A stretch of DNA of 64,000 nucleotides from Ulota crispa (Eukaryota; Streptophyta; Bryopsida; Orthotrichales; Orthotrichaceae): NCBI GenBank assembly GCA_963920765.1, contig OY987249.1, positions 3,939,230-4,003,229 on the forward strand. Direction: 5' to 3'. Within the stretch, counting starts at the first letter, position 1, and the number at the start of each line of letters is the position of its first letter. The position numbers were made by a program, and so were the translations under genes. Below, in pieces: positions 28,540-39,071 of this stretch. The notes beneath the pieces were generated by a model. That model had not been told where the DNA came from and searched no databases. It saw only the letters and a list, made by a program, of their open reading frames with translations.

Positions 28540-30040
28540 TCAAAATGGTGAGTACCTCATTTTGAACATTTTTTATAAATGCTAAGTATATTGTAGTTGC
28601 TGGGCTGAACTATTGGTAATAAGTCTAACAGTCAATAATATTTCTGGTCTACGCTAAATTCCTTTTGAAAAAGCATCCTCCTACTTTTGTAAAAATATGG
28701 GTCTGCAACATTAAAGTCCAGTTTTGATCAAGACATCCAGAAGCATTGATTAAAATGATAAGTATTCTCATGTTCATTACAGGGGCTACACATGCTCAAA
28801 ACTAGCAATTTGAAATTGATGAAGAATACCTTATATTTTTGAAAAATCAAGAGACAATCACTTTTTCAAGTTCTCATTTGATGTTCACCTAAAAATAACC
28901 TCTCCACCATTCTAAGGCAAGAAATTTGAGCAGTTGATTTGTCAACTCTCAAAACTAACAATTTTGAACTAACCAAAAAAGTGAACCTATGAAAGTCAAA
29001 GAATCTACTTTTACGCAAACTAATAACTCTGTCACTTAATTTTTATAAACTGCCAAATTGAGCTGCTAGTTTTATTTTGTATAGCCTGGCCTTGAGTCTA
29101 TGTCACTAACCACTCTAATCAAAATTGGAAAAGAGCTTACTTGTAATGTATACAATTTGAGATTATATTAGGAGATGACTTCAAATTTTATCCATTGGAC
29201 AAAATACTCCCTCTCACTTTATGTGAGGTAAAGACAAAATCATATCAAGTGAGAATAAAAAGAATAAAACTACACTTTCGTTGGATGTCTTCTGTCAAAT
29301 GTGAATCCACTCACCAAACAGACAAATTCATGATGATATGACAATTTCCCTTTAACCTTCACATGATGAAGCGTTGTCGCGTCGAGAGGAGCACGCATTG
29401 GAAACAAGCAAGGTGTCTAGCTGCAATCGTGCATCGCTAACTAGAGAATGTCGTCGATCTTGATTTTCACTCTTCAAATTTTCAGTTTTTTGTCTTTCAT
29501 TTACTTATCATGTAGCTAGCTCTAGAGGTATAATGGTTAAGGTATGGATAAAAGCCTACTAGATACGGGACGGATAGATTGGAACAGCAGACACGAGCTG
29601 TCGTCTGTATGATGGGACCCTAAAATCAAATTCACGATTTGTTGGCCAAAATTTTAAATTGTGGTAACAAAGCAAGTTTTGACCATGTGGATGATCAATC
29701 TCATTTCTTTACCACAATAATAAACGAGGCTACGTTTGGTTTAACACAAACTGCTCACAACAAGGTTCACAAAATAAAATGAAAATAAAATAACAAACAA
29801 GCCTCCAAAATCGGCTAAAAATAGCAAAGCCACATTTTACGCATATATATTCTTCTTGAACTCTTTGTATCTTCAGATTTTCAAGTTTTCGTATTTTCAA
29901 GTTTTCATATTTTTAAGTTTTCATGTTTTAATAAAAACAATAAAGAAAATCACAATCAACAAATCCTACAAAGGTTGCGACATTTTTTCTAATGTCATAG
30001 ATGGCATAAAGATCCATATGCAAAATATAATAGCAATTTG
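28540..30040. other. AT-rich intergenic with a short tandem run
   Basis: No gene is recognised. At about 29872-29932 a TATTTTCAAGTTTTC-like unit of roughly 16-17 bp repeats about four times. A possible lone Stowaway-like terminus (TA then CTCCCTCTCACTTTATG) lies at about 29208. Confidence 0.35.
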
Positions 30041-30059
30041 AAAAGCTCTTCTAACCCTT

Positions 30060-30850
30060 TAACATCTTTCTAAATTTGAAATCAATCTAAGCTACTGTTC
30101 AAAAGTTATGCGAGTTCAAAGTAGGAGCCATTTTTCTTCCTTGCAAACTAAACACTACATTTTTAAGTCTCTATAACTTTTGTTTTATACATCATTTATA
30201 TAAATATAATATTAATTTAAAAAGATGATACCATTGACTACAACTCATAAAAATTTCACTACAAACTATAACTTTGTTCAAAAGTTCTAGTTAATCAAAG
30301 TTTGGGTCTCAATTTTGTAGAGAGCACCCAACCTCTTAACTTCTATACACTATAACTCCTTCAATAAAACTCCAAATAGAATGATTGATGACAATTTGGA
30401 AAGTTATGATAATAAACTATTACTTTTAGAAGTTTGAAAAGAAAATTTTATAGTCTCTAAAAATTGTAGCTTTTTAAAATTTCAGCCTTTTCTCAATAAA
30501 AAGGCAGTCACTTCCAATCTTTTAAACCTCTAATCCTTTACACTTCTATAACTTTCTCTAACAAGCTCCAAATCAGAAGTTCAAAGACTTTTTAAAAAGT
30601 TAAGACTAAGATAAATACTTCCTCCAAATCTTGTTGCAAAATTATATACAAATCAAAAGTTATGGCTTGTCAAAATCTTAGCTTTATTTCATAGTTTGGC
30701 TTTTCAATTTCAGAATTTAAACCCTCATAACTTTTGCATCACAACTTCAAATCAAATTTGCAAATTAATTTTTAAAAAATAATCAGATAAGAAAAAAAAA
30801 TTAATTTCAATTCAAAATCATGTATACTCAATAAGTTCTCTCATATCAAA
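30060..30850. repeat. Degenerate tandem array, about 180-bp period
   Basis: The phrase CAAAAGTTATG...CAAAG recurs near 30095-30120, 30275-30300, 30655-30680 and again in weakened form, and TATAACTTTT or CATAACTTTTG recurs near 30170, 30350, 30545 and 30730. Spacings of about 175-197 bp hold over roughly four and a half units. Units are strongly diverged. The period is close to a nucleosome repeat, as in many plant satellites, but an internal part of an old retroelement could look the same. Confidence 0.4.
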
Positions 30851-31184
30851 ATTTTGGGATTTCTTCCTTCTATCCACCAATACTCATACACTAACTTCCA
30901 ATATACTAAGAAATTTTCATCCTACATTTCGACCATATCTAAGGTATGAGGGTGGCATATATCATTTTTACCTCATCATAGATACCAAACATTTCTTCAT
31001 TTCATACTTTTCTAATTCACTTTCAAATCTTTAGTATTTTTATTCAAACAAACGCAAAATATATGAACCTTTTAAAACACCTAGATAAACATATAAAAAA
31101 TATATATATCAAGATAAACACCATCGTCAAGTGGCCACGTGCCTTTGCAAGCATATAATAATGTCAAACGTTTGTTTTTAATTG

Positions 31185-31260
31185 TCAAGTCATGGATTTA
31201 GTTGGCTAGAAAAGCGATTGTCTTTGGCCGCCCGCCGATCCAGGTTCAAACCCAATCGAA
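31185..31260 (+). mobile_element. tRNA-like segment, SINE head candidate
   Basis: The sequence has an A-box-like TGGATTTAGTTGG followed about 35-40 bp later by a consensus B box, GGTTCAAACCC. This arrangement is the internal RNA polymerase III promoter of tRNAs and tRNA-derived SINEs. It does not fold into a convincing cloverleaf by eye, so a SINE head or tRNA relic is likelier than a working tRNA. Repeated copies would be needed to confirm. Confidence 0.35.
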
Positions 31261-31269
31261 CTTGTCAAA

Positions 31270-33379
31270 CGGTGATGACTGCCCACAGCTTGGTAGCTAT
31301 TGAGCCAGGAAATTGGACCAGCCAACCCGCTATCCATTCTCTTAAGCTGTGCATGTGACAAAACGACGCAATGCTTTGGAATCTATAGCCGCTGTGCTAT
31401 CATCAAACCGTAGTTTTCATCACGACCACCTCTTTTGCGTCAACTATTGGTTTATTGAAATCAACACAAACGATAAATAACATGTATCTACATGATAAAG
31501 ACATTTCGATCAAGACAGCGCTAGACAATAACTTTTATCTATTGGCTCTAAACGGCATGGTTTAAATTGGTCTTAAGTTTTAATGGCGTCATTCTATAAA
31601 AGGAAGTAGATTGTGAAACTCATTGTAACTTATCAATAATTAGTTAGATGGGAGTTCCAATTTTTTTGAAATTCCATTTGATCAATTGTAGGTGAGTTCC
31701 ATTAGCCACCCCTTCACATGAAAATATGCTATAAGTTCTAATATAGGCTTGCAACACTTTTAAGTTCTAATATTGTAATTTGGTAAATCAAGTCTGTTTT
31801 TGTGCTAATACTACTACTTAAACATAAATAAAATTAACAATTTGAAAACCATTATATATACTAGGAAAGGTTTTTATTTTAAATAATTAATATATAATAT
31901 TTTTCTTTCTATTTCACACTATACAAAACCAGTCAAGATATATATCTATTTTTTCTTCTTTTTTCTACTGATTAAAAACCACTTACATGACATATTGAAT
32001 TTTCTCAACTTGTGATTTCTCAACTGCCTTTTCAAAGCACATATTTTAAACATGCTACTAATATAAATCTTAGAAGATTCTAAAATATAAACATTGCATG
32101 CTGGTATACCATTGTTCAATAGTTTTGGTATTTAATACAATTGCATCGATGCACATTTGAGTTGCTCAAATTCAAAAATAGCAAAGCAAAAATATGTAGT
32201 TACGCATTTCCAAAGTGATCTCTACTACATTTTAAGATGTTTTGATTTTTTTACAAACAATCAATTAATCAGAATTGGAGAGTCTAAAAAAATTTTGAAC
32301 AATTAGTGTATTTGAAATACTTTTTGTGGTAGTGCAAAAGACACTTGTATGTTCTAATCTTCTTCTTGGAAAATATATGATATTTTGAAATAAAATTGTA
32401 GAAAATTTGAAAATTATATACAATCTAATTTACGTTAGAGTTTTTACAAATTGTGTAATAAACATCTTGCTTACACAATAAACTCAAAATTAGCCAAAAA
32501 AATAAGTAATGTTTAAAAACAAAAGCCATTATCTAGCAGCTTAATTATGTATAATATCATATTAGATTATAATTGTAGAGTTTATTTGATGTATTTATCA
32601 ATTTACAAAATTTAGCAATACATCAATCAGTCAAAGAATTTTAACAAATCAACAAGTAAATCAAATGCAACTTTTAAGATTTAAAATGAACAAAACATTC
32701 ACATACTGTACCTTACTATCAAGTTCGGCACCTAACTGCCTAATGATTATTTAAAGTATAAAATGAACTTCAACAATTGAAAAAACATATAAAAAAATTT
32801 GTCATTTGATAAAAAAGGTTTTCAGCGTTTAGGCAATTACTCAAGTGAGAGCCATCATATGAGTAGTAGCTACAATATTTGATTAATATGGTCATTGATG
32901 TAAAATGGTTACTATTTATTCAAATAGCATTGTTAGTGTAATAAGGAGATCATTAATAGTACTTCATATTGCCGTCACTAAATTGAGCTATTGGTAGCCC
33001 ACTTTTGAGCATTTATTTCAGAAAAGATGTTTGTTGCACAAGTATCCATATGTGCTTCTCCCTTTGTTACATCAATACCAATAATGCGTGTTTTTGTATT
33101 TCGGCACCTCTGCATACAATATATTTATTTCAATATAATTTTATTTTTGTTTCACAGAATTTTGGCAATAAAATTTTATAATTACCACAAAATTTAGGGA
33201 GATTTTCAAATAATTATTTTCTGCCAAACGTGCTAGTAAGGTACAATAAAGTCCAATCATGCCCATGGAATCAAGTGAATTTTTTACTTGTTTTTAACTA
33301 CAAGTTAATACCACTTGTTGCAAAAATACAAACAAACTCATACAAAATTTCTACACTCAAATGATCATATTGAAAATAA
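31270..33379. other. Very AT-rich intergenic, no gene recognised
   Basis: No ORF, RNA gene or terminal repeat could be supported. Short poly-A and TA runs are frequent. Confidence 0.35.
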
Positions 33380-34155
33380 TTATATTGAAGAAGACAACCC
33401 TCTTCTTTTTCTTGATCTCCTAGAAATTTGTTGATCACATGCAAGAACCTCGTATGGATTTGAAGTAAATACTTTTCTATAACCTTCCTTCTTCACTGGC
33501 TTCTCAATTTTTGATTGTGATTTCTTTTTATCAAAAAGCCTTTGTTGTTTTTGATGTACTTTAAACATGTCATCACTAAAATTGTTGTTGAGCTCTAATG
33601 TTGTTCTTGAATTGTCAATGTTGTCTTCAAGAAGATTTTTGAGCTCAAGCTTAGAGCATGACTAATATTCTTCATCATCACATGAAATTACTCTTTTGTC
33701 ACTTTCATCTTGGAGATTTTTTGTTATCAAGAAAATGACATGCCCACAAATTTCATTAGTGTCATCTTGACAACTACTAGTTAACATCTTCAAGAAATAT
33801 TGTTTAATAAGATCTCACCGTTAAATTTTTTTGCACTATGATCATCTTTTGCTTGATTATTTTGTAAATCTTCAACCCTTGCATTATTGTCTTGCTCAAT
33901 ATTTAAGCAAGTTTGAACAATATCATGACTAGAAACAATAGAATCATTATCAACCAATCTTGTAGCTTGATTTATTTTGCCCTCATTGGCTGTATCAAAT
34001 TGAGAATAATTAATAAACGTTGAGCAATTAGGAGAGTGAATAGGTGATGTTTGCAAATCTTCATCTTCACAAGGATCATTTATGAAGGAATCCACTTCAA
34101 GAGAACCATCTTTTGAAAATTTGAGAGAGCCAAGTTGGGTTACAACATAATTCAT
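33380..34155 (-). pseudogene. Broken ORF of unknown, possibly transposon, origin
   Basis: Two minus-strand open segments (34155-33790 and 33568-33380) are linked by about 220 bp that is itself readable as protein (RVISCDDEEY, then a TAG, then KLELKNLLEDNIDNSRTTLE). A frame change near 33785 and the TAG near 33660 break the frame. The product would be acidic in its first half and end in a very basic stretch (RRSRKRRGL). No domain is recognised. AT-rich codon use and the repeat setting suggest a decayed transposon protein, but that is inference. Confidence 0.4.
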
Positions 34156-34735
34156 CTTTTTAAAATCATAAAAAAATGATTCAATGTAACATATATCTAC
34201 TACTACTTATTATGTCAAACAATATTTTTGAATATTTTAAATTTGTGAAAAAAAAACTAAAGTAAAAGATATATATAAATAAGGATCTTTTATTATCCAA
34301 CTAAATATAGCATATTAATTTTAGCATCAAACAACAATACTAAAATAAGAATGTTATTTTTTATTGTTCTTGACAAAAGTTTTGTATTTGTTTAAACTAT
34401 ACATAATCAAGTTGCAAATCAAATAATAATCCAAATCTATAAAAGAATCCCAAGACCCCATTGTGGATGAAAAGTAATGAGTTTGAGTGCAACTATGAGT
34501 TGCATTCCATGCATGTAAGTTGAACTTTACATTTTCTTTATTTAACAAGTTGCACTTTTTAGGTTTTCTATTATTGCATCATTTACATTTTCTATTTAGC
34601 AAGTTGCACCTTTTACATTTTCTTTAGCAAGTAAAAGTGAGTAGCTCCATGATTCATGTGGTAGTTAACAATAAAGTATAACTGGTCACTGGAAATGACC
34701 CCACAACACATTCTCTCAACCAAGCGGTAGTTAAC

Positions 34736-35162
34736 AGGGCACAGGGATAGGAGGCATAAAGTTAGGGGGCACGGGGATAGGGAGGCACATGGATAGGAGG
34801 GCACATGGATAGGGAGGCACATGGATAGGGGGGCACATGGATAGGGGGGCACATGGATAGGGGGGCACATGGATAGGGGGGCACATGGATAGGGGGGCAC
34901 ATGGATAGGGGGGCACATGGATAGGGGGGCACATGGATAGGGGGGCACATGGATAGGGGGGCACATGGATAGGGGGGCACATGGATAGGGGGGCACATGG
35001 ATAGGGGGGCACATGGATAGGGGGGCACATGGATAGGGGGGCACATGGATAGGGGGGCACATGGATAGGGGGGCACATGGATAGGGGGGCACATGGATAG
35101 GGGGGCACATGGATAGGGGGGCACATGGATAGGATGCATAGGAATAGGGGGGCACGGGGATA
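34736..35162. repeat. 16-bp G-rich minisatellite
   Basis: The unit is GGGGGGCACATGGATA, repeated about 21 times almost perfectly, with about four diverged units at the edges. Because 16 is not a multiple of three, all three minus-strand frames stay open and encode the same cycling peptide (CPPIHVPPYPCAPLSM). These long ORFs are artefacts of the repeat. The plus strand presents a run of six G every 16 bases. Confidence 0.95.
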
Positions 35163-35739
35163 AGATTGCTATTGAATAGTTTTTTTATTGCAAGGATATT
35201 TTTATTGCTTCCGTTGGTACAACGGATACTTAAACTAGTATTTTAATAAGAAGTTCCATAAATTTGTTTTTAAATTAAAATATTCACCAAACTTAGTTTA
35301 TGTTCAATGAACTCTCTCGTCAACTTTATATTTTGTGAATTCCTTTACTTGAGTGATTCATTACATGATTGCTTGTGTGTTGAAGTTTATATATAGTTTA
35401 GTTAATTTATAGGTATTTTGTTTATTCGTCTAACTTAACAATTAAACTTGGTCGTTTCTTCATCCAAATTATATTTTTATCATAATAATTGTGTGTTATG
35501 GATATTGTATCATTGGGATAATGGAAAAGGTTGATTTGATCACAGTCACGACATGCTCCGCACCTCCCTTTTTATCATGCTACCAAACTTCTCATGTCCT
35601 ATAAGCAAAGCAAGGGTTTTACTAGGATTGCAATTTGTTCACTTACGAAGTTTCACAATTTTATTTGGTCTATCATTTTTCAAACATTCACAATCTCATT
35701 ATTTTAAGACTAGTTTATATTAGTCTAGCAAATTATATA

Positions 35740-36313
35740 AGGAAAATATTAAAAATGCTCCTCAATTCTTTCAAAATATCAAACATACCCTTATATTATT
35801 TGAAATGTAAAAAATATCCCTTGCTTTGTGTAGGAATATCAAATATACCCTTAGTTGTTTTTGAGAAAAATCATCAATATTCCTAATATCTTGTGCCTCT
35901 TTACTAAAATTTATTTAAAATTTCAAAATGACAACTAAAATTACTATGTACTCACTACAAAGGCTTTGATCACAATAAACTTACATGCAAACACCCTATA
36001 TAGAGCTTAAAGAGCTTGCTTCCAAGATTTGGCTTGCATTCAACTTACATTTTGTTTTTGTACTTTCCATTATCATGCAAGTATTTACAAAAAATTACAA
36101 AAAGAGGTACAAGAGAGTTTTTAGATATTTTTTATGATTCAAATAGTACAAGGGTATATTTGACGTTTCATAACAACTAAGGGTCCCACAGAACAAAGGA
36201 TATGATTGTAATTCCTATCCAAAGCTACTTAGGGGTATTTTTGATATTTCAAAGAATATATGGGTATATTTGATATTTTGAAAGAATTGAGGTGCGGTTT
36301 TGATATTTTTCCT
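35740..36313. mobile_element. Element with long degenerate inverted repeats
   Basis: The left arm (AGGAAAATATTAAAAATG, then CCTCAATTCTTTCAAAATAT) is mirrored by the right arm, with similarity extending about 100 bp and repeated phrases ATATCAAAxATACCC inside each arm. The length is about 574 bp. No clear target duplication is seen, so the superfamily is unassigned. Confidence 0.5.
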
Positions 36314-36321
36314 ATTCTTTA

Positions 36322-36935
36322 ACCAAAAAACAATCCTAGAAATTCCTAAGCTTCTAGGAGTTTGCTCTAATTTGAACAAGAAGCCAACATTTTCATAAGT
36401 TGTATCAATTCTTTTTTGAATTGTAACTGTATAAAATCAAACTAGACATGTTAGAGATCACATTGAAAGATTATAATGTTTGATTATGAGGGTGCTAAAA
36501 TTGTGAAAGTGATTTGAAGTCTTTCATATTTCTTTTTGCATGTCAAATTTAAAAAGTTGGTCACCAAAAAATATGAGGTTAAAGAGCCTAACATGCATAA
36601 CCCTAATCAATTTATGGCTTCTCAAAATCTACTCTACAATTTTTTCAAATGAATTTCTAATGTGATTTTTTCTCAAAGATCTAGTGTGTATGAAGCTCAT
36701 TCCCAAGAGCCCTCAACACTACGTAAAGTCAAGATTACAATGGACACCAGTGTACAAAATCTTGAATAGGAATATCATAATCAATCATTTGCAAAATCAG
36801 ATTGTTGAAGCTAAAGCTATCCTTCAAAAAGAACCTTTCAAAAAAACAATTTACTAAAAATAGTAATTTGGTAATGTTTTATTTAACCTCAAAAACCGAT
36901 CGAGGACACATTTTGTCCTCAATGTTATTTTGGGG
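36322..36935 (+). mobile_element. TTAA-flanked element, copy 2 of 57-706
   Basis: The region aligns by eye, in opposite orientation, with most of 57-706. Shared stretches include GCATAACC(C/T)(C/T)AATCAATTTA, GGCTTCTCAAAATCTA and CAATGGACACC. The plus strand retains a related peptide (QWTPVYKILNR, NQIVEAK). Its right end reads CCCCAAAATAAC inward from TTAA at 36936-36939, which it shares with the next element. The left boundary (after TTAA at 36318-36321) is uncertain. Confidence 0.5.
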
Positions 36936-36939
36936 TTAA

Positions 36940-38516
36940 TCCCTTAGCGCCCAAGCCCTTTTCACCAAAATCAGAGTTTTTGGAGACCGACAAATTTGAT
37001 GCATCATATCTTGGTCAATTGACTGATCCACAAAAAGTGACCATTCTAAATAGTGGAACACCTACTTAGAAAATGGCTTGCAATTTTGGGAACAATTAAC
37101 CCCTGGAGATGGGAGATTATAACATTTGATCAAACAACATGTGATGACAAAACCTCATTTTTTGGTTGATAGTTGCTATTTTATGATTTTTACAAAATTC
37201 TATATGCCCTGGGTCCATCTCAAATTTTGTGAGCGGCAAGATTAGATGTGAATGCACACACTTGTAAATTATTAAAAATTGCACTTCTTTTTATGTCAAG
37301 TTTTAGGGCTTCAAATCGCTATTGCACAGAATATAATAACCGGCATAGTCGATGACAATTGCCATAAAAAGGGTCTAGAACATGCTTGAACCCTTGCCAA
37401 CAACTTTCCTGCTACCACAAAGCTTACACAAGGAAGCTTGCAAGGGATAATGGTCGGTTGCAACTTGTAAAATGTTGCTTGCCACTATGTCCCATATGCT
37501 TGCCACCATGTCCCGTATGCTTGCCACCATGTCCCATATGCTTGCCACCATGTCCTGTATGCTTGCCACCACTCCCCAGCCGTATGATGTTTCACCCAAT
37601 CAAAGATCTTGCAACACTTGCACAACATTTGACTTTCCTCTCCATTACTCCATTGGCATGGACAACTTAAATGCCTTCATAATTGTTGTTTATAGCAAGA
37701 TCAAAAAGTTAGATCTAGTCCCTCAAAACAAGGCTTTGAAATCAAGGGAGGCAATCTATGGGGTGTTGGGAGCGCCCCATAGCCCGGATCCTATTGCTTG
37801 GGATTTCAGTGGGCGCTTTGGGGGGTTGGATCAATTTTTATTTTTATTTTGCACTAAACTACAATTATCAAGGTATTCAAGTGGTCCTCATAAGTGAAGT
37901 AATGGCAAGTCAAGTCAAGTGTTGTACAAGTAGCTAGGGAGTCATGATTGCATGGAACACCATAAGCAGCGAGGTGGCAAGGAGCATCTTACATGCTGCA
38001 ATCGGTCAATATCCCTTGCAAACTTCCTTGCAATGTATTTTGTGGTAGCAAGGAATTCACTGGCAAGGGTTCAAACATGTTCTAGACCCTTTTCAAGGTA
38101 ATTCTCATTGACTCTACCGGACATCATTTTCAGCGCAATAGCGGTTTGAAGCCCTCAGATTTAGCAATCAAAAAAGTACAATCTTTGATAATTTGCAAGC
38201 GTGTGCATTCACATCTAATCTTGCTACCCACAAAATTTGAGATGAATCAAGGGCTTATCGAATTTTGTAAAAATAAAAAAAAAAGCGATTACATGCCAAA
38301 AAGTGAGATTTTACCATCACGTGTTGTTTGATCAAATGTTATTATCTCCCATTTCCTACGGTCAATTGTTCCCAAAATTTGCGAGCCCTTTTCAAATACG
38401 TGTTCCACTGTTTTGGTCACTTTTAGTGAATCATCCAGTTGACTCAGATATGATGTATCAAACTTGTAAGTCTCTGGAAACCTCATTTTGGTGAAAAAAC
38501 TCTGCGCGCTCCGGGG
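36940..38516. mobile_element. 1.6-kb TTAA-flanked foldback element
   Basis: TTAA is at 36936-36939 and 38517-38520. The two ends are arms of about 500 bp (36940 to about 37465, and about 37990 to 38516) that are inverted copies with scattered differences. Matching landmarks include CATCATATCTTGGTC against its mirror, and CTTGCCA-AGGGTTC near 37390 and 38060. The outer ends are (T)CCCTTAGCGCCCAAG and CCCCGGAGCGCGCAG. The loop holds a 21-bp tandem unit (GCTTGCCACCATGTCCCATAT) repeated about five times at 37476-37575. No transposase is seen. Confidence 0.65.
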
Positions 38517-38520
38517 TTAA

Positions 38521-39071
38521 GGGGTGGGCAAGGGACGAATGGAGGGACGAAAGGGGCATGGATCTGTTATCACAGCAACGAAAGAACCAACACGACGGAC
38601 GTAAAATCCAGTAATTAGAGGAGGTCATATTAGTGTGGGCAGAACGACGTCTTCGTCGAGGTTGGGAGGGCGTCAGTAGTGAGACACTCTGATTGTGGTA
38701 GCCACCTTGGGATTGCTTGCTTGCTGGATCTCACGAGGAACTTTGCGCCGGATCCGATTTGCGCATTCGGAGTTAACTTAAGTTAGATAGCAGGCATTCG
38801 CGATTCGGCTCTTCTTTTGAAGCTCAAAGCTGTGTGCATTAAGTTTGCCGGATCGCGTTTAGGGCCGTTGCTGTTGCTGCTCTTGATTAACCCCTCCAGG
38901 TACGACTCTTTTCTATATTTTATTCTATTGCGCTTCCACTACGAGAATGACTAAGTTAGGTCTTTTCGTTTTGTTTCTAGTCAGTAAGTGATGCTTTGGA
39001 ATTGAAGGATGTAAAAAAAATGTGGCGATTGCCGGGGGTAGGTATGTGAGCACAAGTGAAACGGGGTCACA
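38521..39071 (+). promoter_or_regulatory. Promoter and 5' leader of TWD40-1
   Basis: This GC-rich stretch before the ATG at 39072 probably holds the transcription start. A leader intron is likely at 38900-38980: CCAG|GTACGA is a good donor and TTTCTAG a good acceptor 81 nt later. A telo-box-like sequence (TTCTAGGGTTTG) lies in coding intron 1 at about 39229. All are inferred from sequence only. Confidence 0.35.

Noticed and set aside
34613..35155. Long Pro/Cys-rich ORFs (CPPIHVPPYPCAPLSM cycles) in three minus-strand frames
   Set aside because: They are the translation of a 16-bp minisatellite; a repeat length not divisible by three keeps all frames open and equivalent.
34736..35162. CRISPR-like array
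   Set aside because: There are no unique spacers; units are contiguous and 16 bp, and the genome is a plant nuclear one.
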